Assembly: GCA_035656635.1 (NCBI GenBank)
Contig: DASRSD010000158.1
Span: 1-32,777, forward strand
Direction: 5' to 3'
DNA from: Pirellulales bacterium
Lineage (GTDB): Bacteria; Planctomycetota; Planctomycetia; Pirellulales; JADZDJ01
DNA length: 32,777 nucleotides
The first letter of the stretch is position 1, and the number at the start of each line of letters is the position of its first letter. The notes below the pieces were generated by a model. The model did not search any database and was not told the origin of the DNA. It saw nothing but the letters and a program-made list of their open reading frames with translations. Shown in pieces: positions 8,319-16,597 of this stretch. The translations under genes and the position numbers were made by a program.

Positions 8319-9692
8319 ATGAACACGATCTCCAGCAATTCCGACGCTGTGGCCAATCCATCGGGCGTGGCGACTTTAAGCAATGGAAGCCAAGAAGCCG
8401 CCAATCAATTGCAGCGACGAGGCGAAGTGCTGGTAGCGCTGGGACGCCGGGCAGTTGCCGTGCCCGGCTGGCGTACGCTGGCGTACGATGCGGCGGCATT
8501 GGTGGCGGAAACACTGAATACGGACCAATTCGGCGTGGCCGAGCTCTCGACCGATCGCACCAGCCTCACCGTGCGCATGGCCGCCACCGACAACGAAGCC
8601 CAAGAACATGCGCTGCCGCAGGCCATACCGTTCGCCGAAGCGACATCGCTGGCTGGTTACGCGCTGAGCATGGCCCAGCCCGTGGCGACAGACGATCTTT
8701 CCATCGAGTCGCGCTTTCAAGACCGGTTGCTGCGGCATCGCGGTCTGCAATCTGCCGTGGCAACCCCGCTGTTGCACGGCAATGCCTCGTTCGGCGCGCT
8801 CATCATTGCCGCCAAGCAGCCTAGGGTGTTCGCGATTGACGAACTGCAATACTTCGAAACCATCTCCCACATGGTCAGCGCCACCATCGCGCATGAACGC
8901 GCTCGTGAGGAATTGGAGCAGGAACGACGCTTTCAAGGCGCCATGCTCGATTCCACCCCCGCGCTCATCCTGACGCTATTGCCCGGTGGCCAAATTGCTC
9001 AGGTAAACAAAACGGCTTCGAAAATTTTAGGGTTTAAGTCGGGCGAATTACAGGAACAAACCCTGTGGAACGTATTACTCCCGTCCGACGAGTTAAAAGC
9101 CTTTCAGCAGGCCTTCGGACAAGTGGCTCCTGGCGGCAATCCCGTGCTCGTGGAAAGCTGGACACTGACGAAAGCGCACGAACGCCGCAAAATCCATTGG
9201 TCGCTGGCCGGATTAGCGAACAAAATCGGCCAGCTGGATCGCATCGTCATGACGGGAATTGATGTCACTCGTCAACGTGAAGTGGAGGCCGAGCTGGCTC
9301 AAGTTCGTGGTTCCACCGCCGGCGATGCCAGCCAAGAGCCCCAGCCGTTTAGTGTCATTCCGGCCGGCAAGCACGGCGATCGCCGGCAGCGCACCCGCCG
9401 GGCCTTCCCCTACGTGCAAAAAATTGCCCCGCTGATCCCTGGAACATCACCTGAAAATCATGAATACCGCTCGGTCCGCTGCCGCGACATTTCGCCGACG
9501 GGTTTTTCGTTTCTCTCGCCCACGCCGCCCGATTTCCAAGATTTAATCGTGGCGCTGGGCGCCGATTCCACGACGACCTATTTGGCCGCCCGGGTCATGC
9601 ACGCCACGATTGTGGAGCGCGACAACAAAGTTGCGTACATTGTCGGCTGCCGCTATTTGTCTCGCGCTGAACCGGATGGTCCCCAAGCGTAA
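8319..9692 (+). CDS. GAF-PAS-PilZ sensory protein (putative c-di-GMP receptor)
   Basis: 457 residues, with three domains by sequence pattern. A GAF domain (about 35-195) includes AVATPLLHGNASFGALIIAAK. A PAS domain (about 203-325) has the typical opening FQGAMLDSTPALILTLLPGGQIAQVNKTASKILGF, ending in ITGIDVT-like sequence (MTGIDVTRQREVE). A C-terminal PilZ domain (about 352-450) has both c-di-GMP contact motifs: RxxxR within RRQRTRR (355-361) and DISPTG (390-395), plus the late VGCRYL strand. No membrane segment or effector domain is present, so output is presumably by protein interaction. It starts 18 bp after the degenerate GGDEF gene and is probably cotranscribed. Its 3' end converges with nupC. 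PilZ binding motifs look intact, so this is the member of the pair most likely to bind c-di-GMP. Confidence 0.85.
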   Translation: MNTISSNSDAVANPSGVATLSNGSQEAANQLQRRGEVLVALGRRAVAVPGWRTLAYDAAALVAETLNTDQFGVAELSTDRTSLTVRMAATDNEAQEHALPQAIPFAEATSLAGYALSMAQPVATDDLSIESRFQDRLLRHRGLQSAVATPLLHGNASFGALIIAAKQPRVFAIDELQYFETISHMVSATIAHERAREELEQERRFQGAMLDSTPALILTLLPGGQIAQVNKTASKILGFKSGELQEQTLWNVLLPSDELKAFQQAFGQVAPGGNPVLVESWTLTKAHERRKIHWSLAGLANKIGQLDRIVMTGIDVTRQREVEAELAQVRGSTAGDASQEPQPFSVIPAGKHGDRRQRTRRAFPYVQKIAPLIPGTSPENHEYRSVRCRDISPTGFSFLSPTPPDFQDLIVALGADSTTTYLAARVMHATIVERDNKVAYIVGCRYLSRAEPDGPQA

Positions 9693-9756
9693 TCAGACAG
9701 CTTCGACGATCGCCTGAAGGCCCAGCCTGCCGGCTAATTTTAAATAGCGAGCGTAA

Positions 9757-11508
9757 CTACTTCGCGGCGGCCGATTTCTTGTCCGTCGAGCCTTTCGCTG
9801 ATGGGGCCGGGACGGACGGGGCCGGCGCGGATGGGGCTGGGGCGGACTTCGCGGGCGATGCTTTCTCCGACGATGTTTTATCGGTCGCGGACTTTTCCGT
9901 CGAAGCCTTGTCGGAAGGCGCCACCTGACTTTTTTCTGACGATGCAGGAATAGCATTTCCCACGGGAATGGCTTGTTTTTGATCCGTCGCGGCGGCGGTT
10001 TCCGCACCGGTAGTCGAAGTGGCCGCTGAGGGTGCTTCGGCCGTGCTGGGCAAAAGTATCCCGGCAATCGACGCATTGAGCAGCGTGGCAGTAAAGCCCA
10101 CGAATAATGCTCGCATCCCCAACCGCGCCAAATCGTGCCGGCGATTGGGCGCCATGCCGCCGATGCCGCCGAGCTGTATGCCCACCGAGGAGAAATTTGC
10201 AAATCCGGTTAAGGCAAAAGCGGCCAATTGAAACGACCGCGCACTCATTTCATTGCCCGCAATCATGTCCTTCATTTTCAGAAATGCAACGTGTTCGTTG
10301 ATGGCCAATTTCGTTCCCAGCAAACTGCCAACGTGCCCTGCATCTTTCCACGCCACGCCCATCAAAAACGCAACTGGCGAAAAGATCCAACCGAACATTT
10401 TGCTGAGCGAAAGGCCTTCCATCCACGCCGGCGCGGTTTCCACCGTGAAGACGTGCAGCCAAATCAACAGTGGCCGAATGCCCGAAAGCAGCGCGTCGAA
10501 CATAGCGACAAAGGCAATGAACACAATCAGCATGGCGGCGACATTTAGTGCCAGGCTCAATCCGTCCGAAGTACCAGCGGCACACGCATCCACCGTGTTC
10601 ACATACGGCGATTTGTCCATTTTCATTTCGCTTTGGCCGCCCGTTTCCGGCTTGCTGACTTCCGGCAAAAACAGCTTCGACAAATACAAGCTGCAGGGGC
10701 AAGCCATGACGCACGTGGTAATCACCGCCACGGGATTGGCCCCATAGCTGATGTAAACCGCCATCAAGCCGCCGGAAATGTGCGCCATGCCGCTGGCCAT
10801 GAGTACAAACAATTCGGAATTCGTCATCCGTGGCACGTAGGGCCGCACAATCAGCGGCGCTTCGGTCTGTCCCATAAACACGTTGGCGGCGACCGAAAGC
10901 GTTTCCGCGCCGCTGGTGCGCATCAAGTACAACATCACTTTGGCAAATAGCTTGACCAACCGCTGCAAAACGCCAAGGTGGTAAAACACCGTGAACAGTG
11001 CCGAAAAGAACAGAATCGGTGGCAGCGCCACAAACGCAAACTGAAAAGCGTATCCGGTCGGAAATAGCCGCGCCCACGTGCCTCCGGCATCCGCAGGCCG
11101 TGGATCATACAAGTTGCCAAATACAAACTTTGAACCTTCCTGCACAAAGTTCAACATCTGCTGCACTACCCAGCCCATGCCCTCAATTGCCGTGTGCACA
11201 AATCCTACTTTCAGCACCAAGATCGCCAGTATCGCTTGCAGTCCAATTCCCCAAACAATCGTGTGCCAATTCACGGCCCGTAAATTGGCGGAGAATACGG
11301 CCACAATGCCAAAAAAGAAAATCACGCCTGCCACAGCCTGCCCATGGGGACCAATGGTCTCGCGTGCATAAAATGCGGCCAAGCCGATTCCAACAATCAC
11401 GGCCAAAATCGCCAAGCGCCAACTGATGGGCGTCGGCTTGTAAATTTCCGCGGGCGGCGGAGCATCGTGCACATCGACGGGGGTTTCCAGCGATTTCGGC
11501 GGCTGCAT
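9757..11508 (-). CDS. nupC: NupC-type concentrative nucleoside transporter (CNT family)
   Basis: A multi-pass inner-membrane symporter that imports nucleosides with Na+ or H+. The CNT core signature appears as GQTEAPLIVRPYVPRMTNSEL followed by MASGMAHISGGLMAVYISYGANP. Hydrophobic segments begin at ISWRLAILAVIVGIGLAAFYA and recur throughout, and a later GFANFSSVGIQLGGIG motif is typical of the C-terminal half. I place the start at ATG 11506-11508 (MQPPKSLETPVDV), giving 583 residues. The longer open frame upstream overlaps cdd and has no transporter-like sequence. The protein ends in a ~75-residue low-complexity tail of Ser, Lys, Ala and Pro (EKSATDKTSSEKASP, PAPSAPAPS), which is not part of the family core. 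cdd lies 103 bp upstream on the same strand, consistent with a pyrimidine-salvage operon. Confidence 0.93.
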   Translation of the reverse strand: MQPPKSLETPVDVHDAPPPAEIYKPTPISWRLAILAVIVGIGLAAFYARETIGPHGQAVAGVIFFFGIVAVFSANLRAVNWHTIVWGIGLQAILAILVLKVGFVHTAIEGMGWVVQQMLNFVQEGSKFVFGNLYDPRPADAGGTWARLFPTGYAFQFAFVALPPILFFSALFTVFYHLGVLQRLVKLFAKVMLYLMRTSGAETLSVAANVFMGQTEAPLIVRPYVPRMTNSELFVLMASGMAHISGGLMAVYISYGANPVAVITTCVMACPCSLYLSKLFLPEVSKPETGGQSEMKMDKSPYVNTVDACAAGTSDGLSLALNVAAMLIVFIAFVAMFDALLSGIRPLLIWLHVFTVETAPAWMEGLSLSKMFGWIFSPVAFLMGVAWKDAGHVGSLLGTKLAINEHVAFLKMKDMIAGNEMSARSFQLAAFALTGFANFSSVGIQLGGIGGMAPNRRHDLARLGMRALFVGFTATLLNASIAGILLPSTAEAPSAATSTTGAETAAATDQKQAIPVGNAIPASSEKSQVAPSDKASTEKSATDKTSSEKASPAKSAPAPSAPAPSVPAPSAKGSTDKKSAAAK

Positions 11509-11611
11509 GCGATTGAACCTAGATAAGGCCAGCGTGCGGGTTAGAAAAGAGAGGCGTAAAAAGATGATAACTTGCCGTTTGCCGCTGCACCACGGGGTGA
11601 GGCAAAGCCAT

Positions 11612-12049
11612 TCAGGTCGAGAAAACAAACCGCCCCGGCAGTAGGGTTTGCATATTGGTCTCCTGCACACCTTGGGGGGCGTTGGGCCGGTCGGAATCGA
11701 CGAGCAGAATCGGCAATTCGGGGGCAAATTCCACCAGCACCTGCCGGCACGCTCCGCAGGGCGAATGTCCGCCGGGCGTGGCCACGGCCATGGCAATCCA
11801 ATTGTTGTCTGGGCCCGTTTTGCCTTCCCCCGCAGCCACCGCACTGACAATTGCCGACCGCTCCGCACAAATGGTCAGCCCGTAGGAAGCATTTTCGACA
11901 TTGCAGCCAGTGAAGATTTTTCCAGACGCCGTAACCAAAGCCGCTCCCACATGAAACTTGGAGTACGGCGCATGGGCCTGTTGGCGAACTTCACAGGCGG
12001 CCAAAATCAGCTTTTGACGCTGATCTGGGGTCAGAGTTTTTGTGGCCAT
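11612..12049 (-). CDS. cdd: Cytidine deaminase
   Basis: Hydrolytic deamination of cytidine and deoxycytidine to (deoxy)uridine, using zinc. The 145-residue length matches the small homotetrameric class. Substrate-binding NVENASYG is at 50-57. The catalytic motif CAE is at 61-63 (zinc ligand C61 and proton shuttle E63), with further zinc ligands in PCGACRQ (C98 and C101). The ATG at 12047-12049 begins a normal N-terminus, and no clear Shine-Dalgarno precedes it. It is the first gene of a two-gene unit with nupC and is divergent from the methyltransferase gene with a very short gap, so the promoters of both must lie close together or overlap the coding starts. Confidence 0.97.
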   Translation of the reverse strand: MATKTLTPDQRQKLILAACEVRQQAHAPYSKFHVGAALVTASGKIFTGCNVENASYGLTICAERSAIVSAVAAGEGKTGPDNNWIAMAVATPGGHSPCGACRQVLVEFAPELPILLVDSDRPNAPQGVQETNMQTLLPGRFVFST

Positions 12050-12114
12050 GATGCTTGTTGTATAACATGCAAACTGCCATTCCTCAACAGGCCAACTTTC
12101 CGCTGTGGTCTTCC

Positions 12115-12705
12115 ATGGATCTCAAAACTTTGCGCGCTTACGAGCAACATGCCCATGCGTTTGCCAGCGATTGGCACGCACAGCCGCCGCCAATCGATTT
12201 GCACGCGGTTGTTCGAAAGTATTTTGTACCCGGGGGCCGTACCGCCGATATTGGCTGCGGCAGCGGGCGCGATACGGCCTGGCTGGCGGCCGAGGGATAT
12301 CCTGCCGTCGGCTTCGATTCTTCCGCCGCGCTATTGGCCGAAGCCCGGCGACGCTACCCGCACCTGCGGTTTCAACTGAGTGCGCTACCCGATCTGCCGG
12401 ACATTGCAGACAACAGTGTTACGAATGTTTTGTGCGAAACCGTCATCATGCATTTGGATTCCACGCTGATCGATCTGGCTGTTCGCAGGCTGATGGCTAT
12501 TTTGGAGGCTGGGGGAACGCTGTATCTCAGCTGGCGGGTGACCAGCGGCTCCAATCAGCGCGATGAACACGGCCGGCTTTACACGGCTTTTAATTCCTCG
12601 TTGGTCGTCAACGCGCTGCCGAATACAGAAATTTTGCTCGATGAGCAAGTCAGCAGCGCGTCATCCGGAAAAACCGTTCATCGCGTGGTGGTCAGAAAGA
12701 AATAA
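12115..12705 (+). CDS. Class I SAM-dependent methyltransferase
   Basis: A 196-residue Rossmann-fold methyltransferase. Motif I reads TADIGCGSGRDTAWLA (43-58), followed by the acidic loop VGFDSS (65-70), and NSVTNVLCETVIMHL matches the motif IV region. This resembles small orphan methyltransferases of the Methyltransf_11/25 type, and the substrate cannot be told from sequence. ATG 12115 gives the family-typical beginning (MDLKTLRAYEQHAHAFASDW). In-frame alternatives at 12067 (ATG) and 12055 (TTG) would add 16-20 residues without family similarity, and neither has a good ribosome-binding site. It is divergent from cdd. Confidence 0.8.
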   Translation: MDLKTLRAYEQHAHAFASDWHAQPPPIDLHAVVRKYFVPGGRTADIGCGSGRDTAWLAAEGYPAVGFDSSAALLAEARRRYPHLRFQLSALPDLPDIADNSVTNVLCETVIMHLDSTLIDLAVRRLMAILEAGGTLYLSWRVTSGSNQRDEHGRLYTAFNSSLVVNALPNTEILLDEQVSSASSGKTVHRVVVRKK

Positions 12706-12826
12706 TGGTTTGCACCCAGACAGCATGATGGCCTGCTTCACGGCATGAATTTGGCCTGCCCGCTGCAAACCTGCTATGCTGTTTCCTGCGGAAGCGATCA
12801 GGCAAAGTAGTACCAGGAGATTTTTG

Positions 12827-13663
12827 ATGAACGCCGCGAAGTGGTTCGTCCCGTTAATGTTATTTGCCGGCGCAACTTGTTGCTTCGGCCAAACCACACC
12901 TCCGCCGACTAGCGCGCCCGCTGCAAAAGCCGCCTATGCCGCGGCAGCCAAAGCGTACGATATTCCCACGCGCAAGGGCGTGACCGACAGAGTGCTGGTT
13001 CTTGCACCCAACGAACCCAAAGCGGCCGTTATTTTACTGGCCGGCGGCAATGGCGGCCTGCAATTAACTCCCAGCGGCGGCATCACCACGCTGGCGGGAA
13101 ATTTCTTGATCCGCAGCCGGCAGATGTTTGTCGACGCGGGATTGCTCACCGTGATTGTCGATGCTCCTTCCGACCATCAAACGGCGCCGTTTTTAATTGG
13201 CTTTCGTGTCACACCGCAAAATGTGGCCGATATGCAGGCGGTGATTGCCTGGGTGAAGAAACAATATAAATTGCCCGTGTGGCTGGTCGCGACCAGCCGC
13301 GGCACGCAATCGGCAGCGTATGTGGCGACTTCGCTGACGGGCGCCGACGGCCCAGACGGCCTGGTGCTGACCTCAAGCATTCTTAACGACAACAAGGAAG
13401 CGGCGGTTCCCAGCATGGCTTTGAATCGGGTGCGCATTCCCGTGCTGATTGTGCACCACACGCAAGATGGCTGCAGCAAATGCCCCTACAGCGACGTGCC
13501 GGCCCTGCTGGCCAAATTTTCCGCCGCGCCTAAAAAGCAATTGATCCCCATTAGCGGCGGGCAAAGCACCGGCGACCCCTGCGAAGCCAGGTCGCACCAC
13601 GGCTTCAACGGGAACGAGCAGGAAGTGGTGACGCAAATCGCGAATTGGATTACCGCAAAATAG
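12827..13663 (+). CDS. Secreted alpha/beta-hydrolase-fold protein
   Basis: 278 residues with a signal peptide (residues 1-21, WFVPLMLFAGATCCFGQ). The beta strand AAVILLAGGNGGLQ carries the oxyanion-type loop. The nucleophile elbow is ATSRGTQSA with S157, the acid is probably D214 (VHHTQDGC), and the catalytic histidine is H257 or H258 (SHHGFNG), in the order expected for an alpha/beta hydrolase. Cysteines near 216-219 and 252 might form an exported-protein disulfide. AGGAG 8 bases upstream supports ATG 12827 over the upstream in-frame start. The substrate is unknown: esterase, lipase-like or peptidase roles are all possible. It seems to be an independent gene followed closely by a PPOX-fold protein gene. 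Confidence 0.8.
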   Translation: MNAAKWFVPLMLFAGATCCFGQTTPPPTSAPAAKAAYAAAAKAYDIPTRKGVTDRVLVLAPNEPKAAVILLAGGNGGLQLTPSGGITTLAGNFLIRSRQMFVDAGLLTVIVDAPSDHQTAPFLIGFRVTPQNVADMQAVIAWVKKQYKLPVWLVATSRGTQSAAYVATSLTGADGPDGLVLTSSILNDNKEAAVPSMALNRVRIPVLIVHHTQDGCSKCPYSDVPALLAKFSAAPKKQLIPISGGQSTGDPCEARSHHGFNGNEQEVVTQIANWITAK

Positions 13664-13723
13664 TTTGACCTACACTTGCATGGGGCATTCATCTCGACGG
13701 AAACGAATCGGAGGCGCCGGCCC

Positions 13724-14284
13724 ATGGCCAAGTTTTACAACGAACTGAACGACATGCTGCGCGAATTCATCGCCGCGCAACACATGTTCTTTAATGCGTC
13801 GGCGCCCAACCAGGGCCGCTTGAACATGTCGCCCAAGGGGCTCGATACGTTCCGGATTCTCAGCGATCGTCGGGTCGCATATCTCGACCTCACCGGCAGC
13901 GAGTGCGAAACTGCCGCTCACCTAGCCGAAAACGGCCGGCTGACGCTGATGTTTTGCAGCTTTGACGAAAAGCCGCTCATTTTGCGGCTGTATGGCCGTG
14001 GATGGGTCGTTCATCCGCGCGATGAGCAATGGGCCGAGCTGCGGCCAAATTTCCCCGATCTTCCCGGCGCGCGACAAATTATTGTGCTGGATATCGAATC
14101 GATTATGACCACTTGCGGCTTTGCCGTGCCCCGGTACGAGTTCCTTGGACAGCGCGCCACGCTGAACGAATTCGTGTGCAAAATGGGGGACCAAAAAATG
14201 GACGAATACCGCCGCCAAAAAAATCAAACCAGCATCGACGGCCTGCCGACGCTTTTGTTTGAAGACGCGCCGCAACAAGTTTAA
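13724..14284 (+). CDS. Pyridoxamine 5'-phosphate oxidase-fold (PPOX/FMN-binding split barrel) family protein
   Basis: 186 residues. The pattern HMFFNASAPNQGRLNMSPKGLDTFRIL, then YLDLTGSECETAAHLAENGRLTLMFCSF and LRLYGRGWVV, matches the PPOX-like flavin/F420-binding split barrel found in many general-stress and uncharacterised proteins. The basic residues in the first strand-loop would contact a flavin phosphate. GGAGG nine bases before ATG 13724 fixes the start and removes a 16-codon upstream extension. The reaction is unknown, and it is not expected to be PdxH because the C-terminal PdxH signature is missing. Two compact hairpins follow the stop codon. Confidence 0.8.
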   Translation: MAKFYNELNDMLREFIAAQHMFFNASAPNQGRLNMSPKGLDTFRILSDRRVAYLDLTGSECETAAHLAENGRLTLMFCSFDEKPLILRLYGRGWVVHPRDEQWAELRPNFPDLPGARQIIVLDIESIMTTCGFAVPRYEFLGQRATLNEFVCKMGDQKMDEYRRQKNQTSIDGLPTLLFEDAPQQV

Positions 14285-14286
14285 TC

Positions 14287-14333
14287 CGCGGTTCAGCCGC
14301 GAGAGCGTCATAAAGCCGGCGATGGTATCGCCG
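14287..14333 (+). terminator. Two adjacent hairpins after the PPOX gene, possible terminator or palindromic repeat
   Basis: CGCGG/CCGCG (14287-14301, 5-nt loop) and CGGCGAT/ATCGCCG (14317-14333, loop GGT) lie directly after the stop codon. Only a short T run (CGTTTAG) follows, so intrinsic termination is uncertain. A repeat element is an alternative. Confidence 0.35.
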
Positions 14334-14379
14334 CTCGTTTAGGGTGGTAGCATTTAGCGGAGCGCGCAAAAACCCAACC

Positions 14380-14694
14380 ATGCACTACTTATTATCTTAC
14401 GAAAAAGCCCTCGACCACGCCCAGCGCGAGCCGCCGCATCAGGCTGCCCATCGCGATCATGTTCGCTCAGCACTGTCTCGCGGCGAGTTGGTTCTCGGCG
14501 GCCCGCTGCTCGATCCGGCCGACGGCTCCAACATGCTTTTATTCCGCGCCGACTCCGCCAGCGCAGTGGAAAAGTTTGCCAAAACCGATCCGTACGTGAC
14601 CGGCGGCATCATCACCCGCTGGCACATCCGCCCCTGGCAAACCGTCTGCGGCAAAGGCGCCGAATGTTTGCTGCCGGATTTTAAGGTTCAGTAG
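14380..14694 (+). CDS. YciI-like (DGPF-fold) family protein
   Basis: 104 residues. The pattern MHYLLSYEKA, then HQAAHRDHVRSALSRGELVLGGPLLDPADGSNMLLFRADSASAVEKFAKTDPYVTGGIITRWHIRPWQ is the standard YciI family layout: a ferredoxin-like alpha/beta dimeric fold with a conserved His (R..H) and the GP/GG turn followed by 'DP(Y/F)'. The family is linked to small-molecule or dehalogenase-like chemistry, but the biochemical role of stand-alone members is generally unassigned. ATG 14380 is chosen because the family's first beta strand begins there. The in-frame upstream ATG adds unrelated residues. Confidence 0.85.
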   Translation: MHYLLSYEKALDHAQREPPHQAAHRDHVRSALSRGELVLGGPLLDPADGSNMLLFRADSASAVEKFAKTDPYVTGGIITRWHIRPWQTVCGKGAECLLPDFKVQ

Positions 14695-14752
14695 GTTAGG
14701 AAGGAACATCATGCGCGAACGGAGGGACCTAAACGGCGTATTGAAAAGCAAA

Positions 14753-14782
14753 TTGTGCGATCCAAATCACAAGGACTATAAT
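14753..14782 (+). promoter_or_regulatory. Predicted sigma70-type promoter of the toxin-antitoxin pair
   Basis: TTGTGC (14753-14758), an 18-bp spacer, and a perfect TATAAT (14777-14782). The antitoxin ATG lies 20 bp beyond the -10 and is preceded by AGGAG. In many type II systems the antitoxin represses such a promoter, but no clear operator palindrome was seen. Confidence 0.6.
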
Positions 14783-14802
14783 AGTTCTAGCAGGAGAACA
14801 AG

Positions 14803-15021
14803 ATGACTGATTCACTTCAACAAGCCTTCGCCGAGGCAGCAAAGCTTCCAGCAGCGGAGCAAGAGCTTTTGGCCACACGAATGCTTGCCGAAATGGCAAG
14901 TGAAGATGAATTCGATCACCACATTGCCCGTACGTCCGACAAACTTGCAATATTAGCGCGTGAAGCACTGGCCGAGTACCGAGCCGGATTGACCGAAGAA
15001 CTCGACCCGGATCGTCTATGA
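14803..15021 (+). CDS. Putative antitoxin of a type II toxin-antitoxin module
   Basis: A 72-residue acidic, helical protein (AFAEAAKLPAAEQELLATRMLAEMASEDEFDHHI, ending LTEELDPDRL). The LP..EQ..LA..ml.Em pattern is common in small 'addiction module' antitoxins that partner RelE/ParE-fold toxins. It has a good promoter (TATAAT 14777-14782) and ribosome-binding site (AGGAG), and its stop codon overlaps the start of the next gene by 4 bp (ATGA, 15018-15021), which indicates translational coupling. No DNA-binding domain can be assigned with confidence, so repression of its own promoter is only inferred. Confidence 0.7.
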   Translation: MTDSLQQAFAEAAKLPAAEQELLATRMLAEMASEDEFDHHIARTSDKLAILAREALAEYRAGLTEELDPDRL

Positions 15022-15287
15022 TTTCCCGCACGACGCGCGGCTTTCGAGAATTGTTCGCGACATTGCCGGCACAAGTCCAGCGGCAAGCAAGGCATTCCTA
15101 TCGACTGTTTCGGAATAATGTCGAGCACCCTGGTTTGCACTTCAAGCAAGTCCACACCGACCCACCAACGTTTTCAGCACGCGTAGGTATCAGTTATCGG
15201 GCAGTCGGCGTAAAAGATGGCGACGTAATAACGTGGTTTTGGATTGGTTCACACGCTGATTATGAAAAGCTGCTTAAACAGCTATAA
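15018..15287 (+). CDS. RelE/ParE-superfamily toxin
   Basis: 89 residues, basic N-terminal half. The family pattern is clear: F.ELFATLPAQVQRQARHSYRLFRNN, then HPGLHFKQV, the strand SARVGISYRAVGVKDGDVITWFWIGSHADYEKLL. The 'W.WIGSH.(D/E)Y..ll' ending is typical of ParE/RelE-like toxins. Whether it is an mRNA endonuclease (RelE) or a gyrase poison (ParE) cannot be decided; the Arg and His positions are compatible with RelE-type RNase. It overlaps the antitoxin by ATGA, has no promoter of its own, and converges with the phosphorylase gene 20 bp away. Confidence 0.8.
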   Translation: MISRTTRGFRELFATLPAQVQRQARHSYRLFRNNVEHPGLHFKQVHTDPPTFSARVGISYRAVGVKDGDVITWFWIGSHADYEKLLKQL

Positions 15288-15307
15288 GGCGATCCCTGCA
15301 AGAACCA

Positions 15308-16597
15308 CTAATTCGCTCCAATCCGCTCGACGATTAGCAGCGAGGGAGAAATCGGCTGCTCGGAAACGGTGATCGCCTCGGTCACCATTTTTTTAGCCGT
15401 CTCGGCTTTGGCGGGCGGGGCGAAGAGGCGCACTAGCGGTTGCCCCTTTTCGATTTTGTCTCCCAGGCGAACCAGCATTTCCAGGCCAGTGGAAAAATCG
15501 AGCTTGTCGCCCAGCTTTTGCCGGCCGCCCCCAAGTTCGATAATCGCAAAGCCAAGCTGCTCGACGTTCATGGTGGCAATGCAACCGGCACGGGAAGCAG
15601 TGACTTCGGAAGCCGGGGCGATCGGGCGTTTGGCATCGAGATTGCCGCCTTGGGCTGCGACCATTTCGCGGAATTTTTCCAGGGCTTTGCCGGAGCGGAT
15701 CAATTCCAGCAAGCGATTGCCGGCGGCGGTGGGCGATTGTTCCAGCCCGGTCGAAACCAGCAGCTCCGCGGACAGCGCAATGCACAGCCCGAGCAAATCG
15801 TTGGGGCCTTTCCCTTGCAGCGTGGCCACGCTTTCGTCCACTTCCACGGCGTTGCCCGCCATGCGGCCATGCGGCTGATTCATGTCGGTCAGCAGGGCCG
15901 TGGTGCGTACGTTCATTCGCTCACCGGTGGCCACCATGGCCTGAGCGAGCGCGCGGGCATCTTCTTGTTTTCGCATGAACGCGCCGCTTCCCCATTTCAC
16001 GTCGAGAACCAAGGCGTTCAATCCCTCGGCCATTTTTTTGCTCATGATGCTGGCGCAGATGAGCGGGATGCTGGGCACGGTACCGCTGACATCGCGCAGG
16101 GCGTACAGTTTTTTGTCGGCTGGCACCAGATCGGCGGTGGCGCCGGTAATGACGCAGCCGACTTTTTCCACAACCTGGTGAATCTCTTTTTCGTTCAAAT
16201 TAGTGCGGAAGCCGGGGATCGATTCCAGCTTGTCGAGCGTGCCGCCGGTAGCCCCCAGTCCGCGGCCGGAAATCATCGGCACTTTCAGGCCGCAACAGGC
16301 CAGCAGCGGCGCGATGACGAGCGAAGTTTTATCGCCAATGCCACCGGTGGAATGCTTATCGACCAGCGTGCCAAAGCCTGCCGGCCACTGTAATGTGGCG
16401 CCGGAGCGAAGCATCACGTCGACCAGGGCGGCCGTTTCCGCTGGATCCATGCCGCGGAAAAAAATGGCCATGGCCAGGGCCGACATTTGATATTCCGGCA
16501 CTTCGCCGCGAACGAAGCCCCCCATGAATTCAGCAATTTCGTCGGTCGAAAGCGCATGGCCGTCGCGCTTTTTCATGATCACGGCGACAGGATTCAT
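15308..16597 (-). CDS. deoA: Pyrimidine-nucleoside phosphorylase / thymidine phosphorylase
   Basis: Phosphorolysis of thymidine, deoxyuridine or uridine to base and (deoxy)ribose-1-phosphate. The 429-residue length fits the homodimeric NP-II family. The N-terminal helical region begins MNPVAVIMKKRDGHALSTDEI. The phosphate-binding and signature region reads DKHSTGGIGDKTSLVIAPLLA followed by SGRGLGATGGTLDKLESIPGF. A C-terminal domain includes KLDFSTGLEMLVRLGDKI. deoA (thymidine phosphorylase) and pdp (broad pyrimidine specificity) are hard to separate by sequence, so the symbol is provisional. The start ATG 16595-16597 overlaps the punA stop (ATGA) and has GAGG upstream inside punA, showing translational coupling. 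It is the last gene of the deo-type operon. Confidence 0.95.
   Translation of the reverse strand: MNPVAVIMKKRDGHALSTDEIAEFMGGFVRGEVPEYQMSALAMAIFFRGMDPAETAALVDVMLRSGATLQWPAGFGTLVDKHSTGGIGDKTSLVIAPLLACCGLKVPMISGRGLGATGGTLDKLESIPGFRTNLNEKEIHQVVEKVGCVITGATADLVPADKKLYALRDVSGTVPSIPLICASIMSKKMAEGLNALVLDVKWGSGAFMRKQEDARALAQAMVATGERMNVRTTALLTDMNQPHGRMAGNAVEVDESVATLQGKGPNDLLGLCIALSAELLVSTGLEQSPTAAGNRLLELIRSGKALEKFREMVAAQGGNLDAKRPIAPASEVTASRAGCIATMNVEQLGFAIIELGGGRQKLGDKLDFSTGLEMLVRLGDKIEKGQPLVRLFAPPAKAETAKKMVTEAITVSEQPISPSLLIVERIGAN

Noticed and set aside
11508-11868. N-terminal extension of nupC overlapping cdd
   Set aside because: The extra 120 residues are Arg/Pro/Cys-rich with no transporter pattern and lie antisense-free inside cdd in another frame; the family-like N-terminus starts at 11508.
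14712-14806. 31-codon frame just before the antitoxin
   Set aside because: It overlaps the predicted promoter and -10 element and has an unlikely Arg/Lys/Asn-rich sequence.
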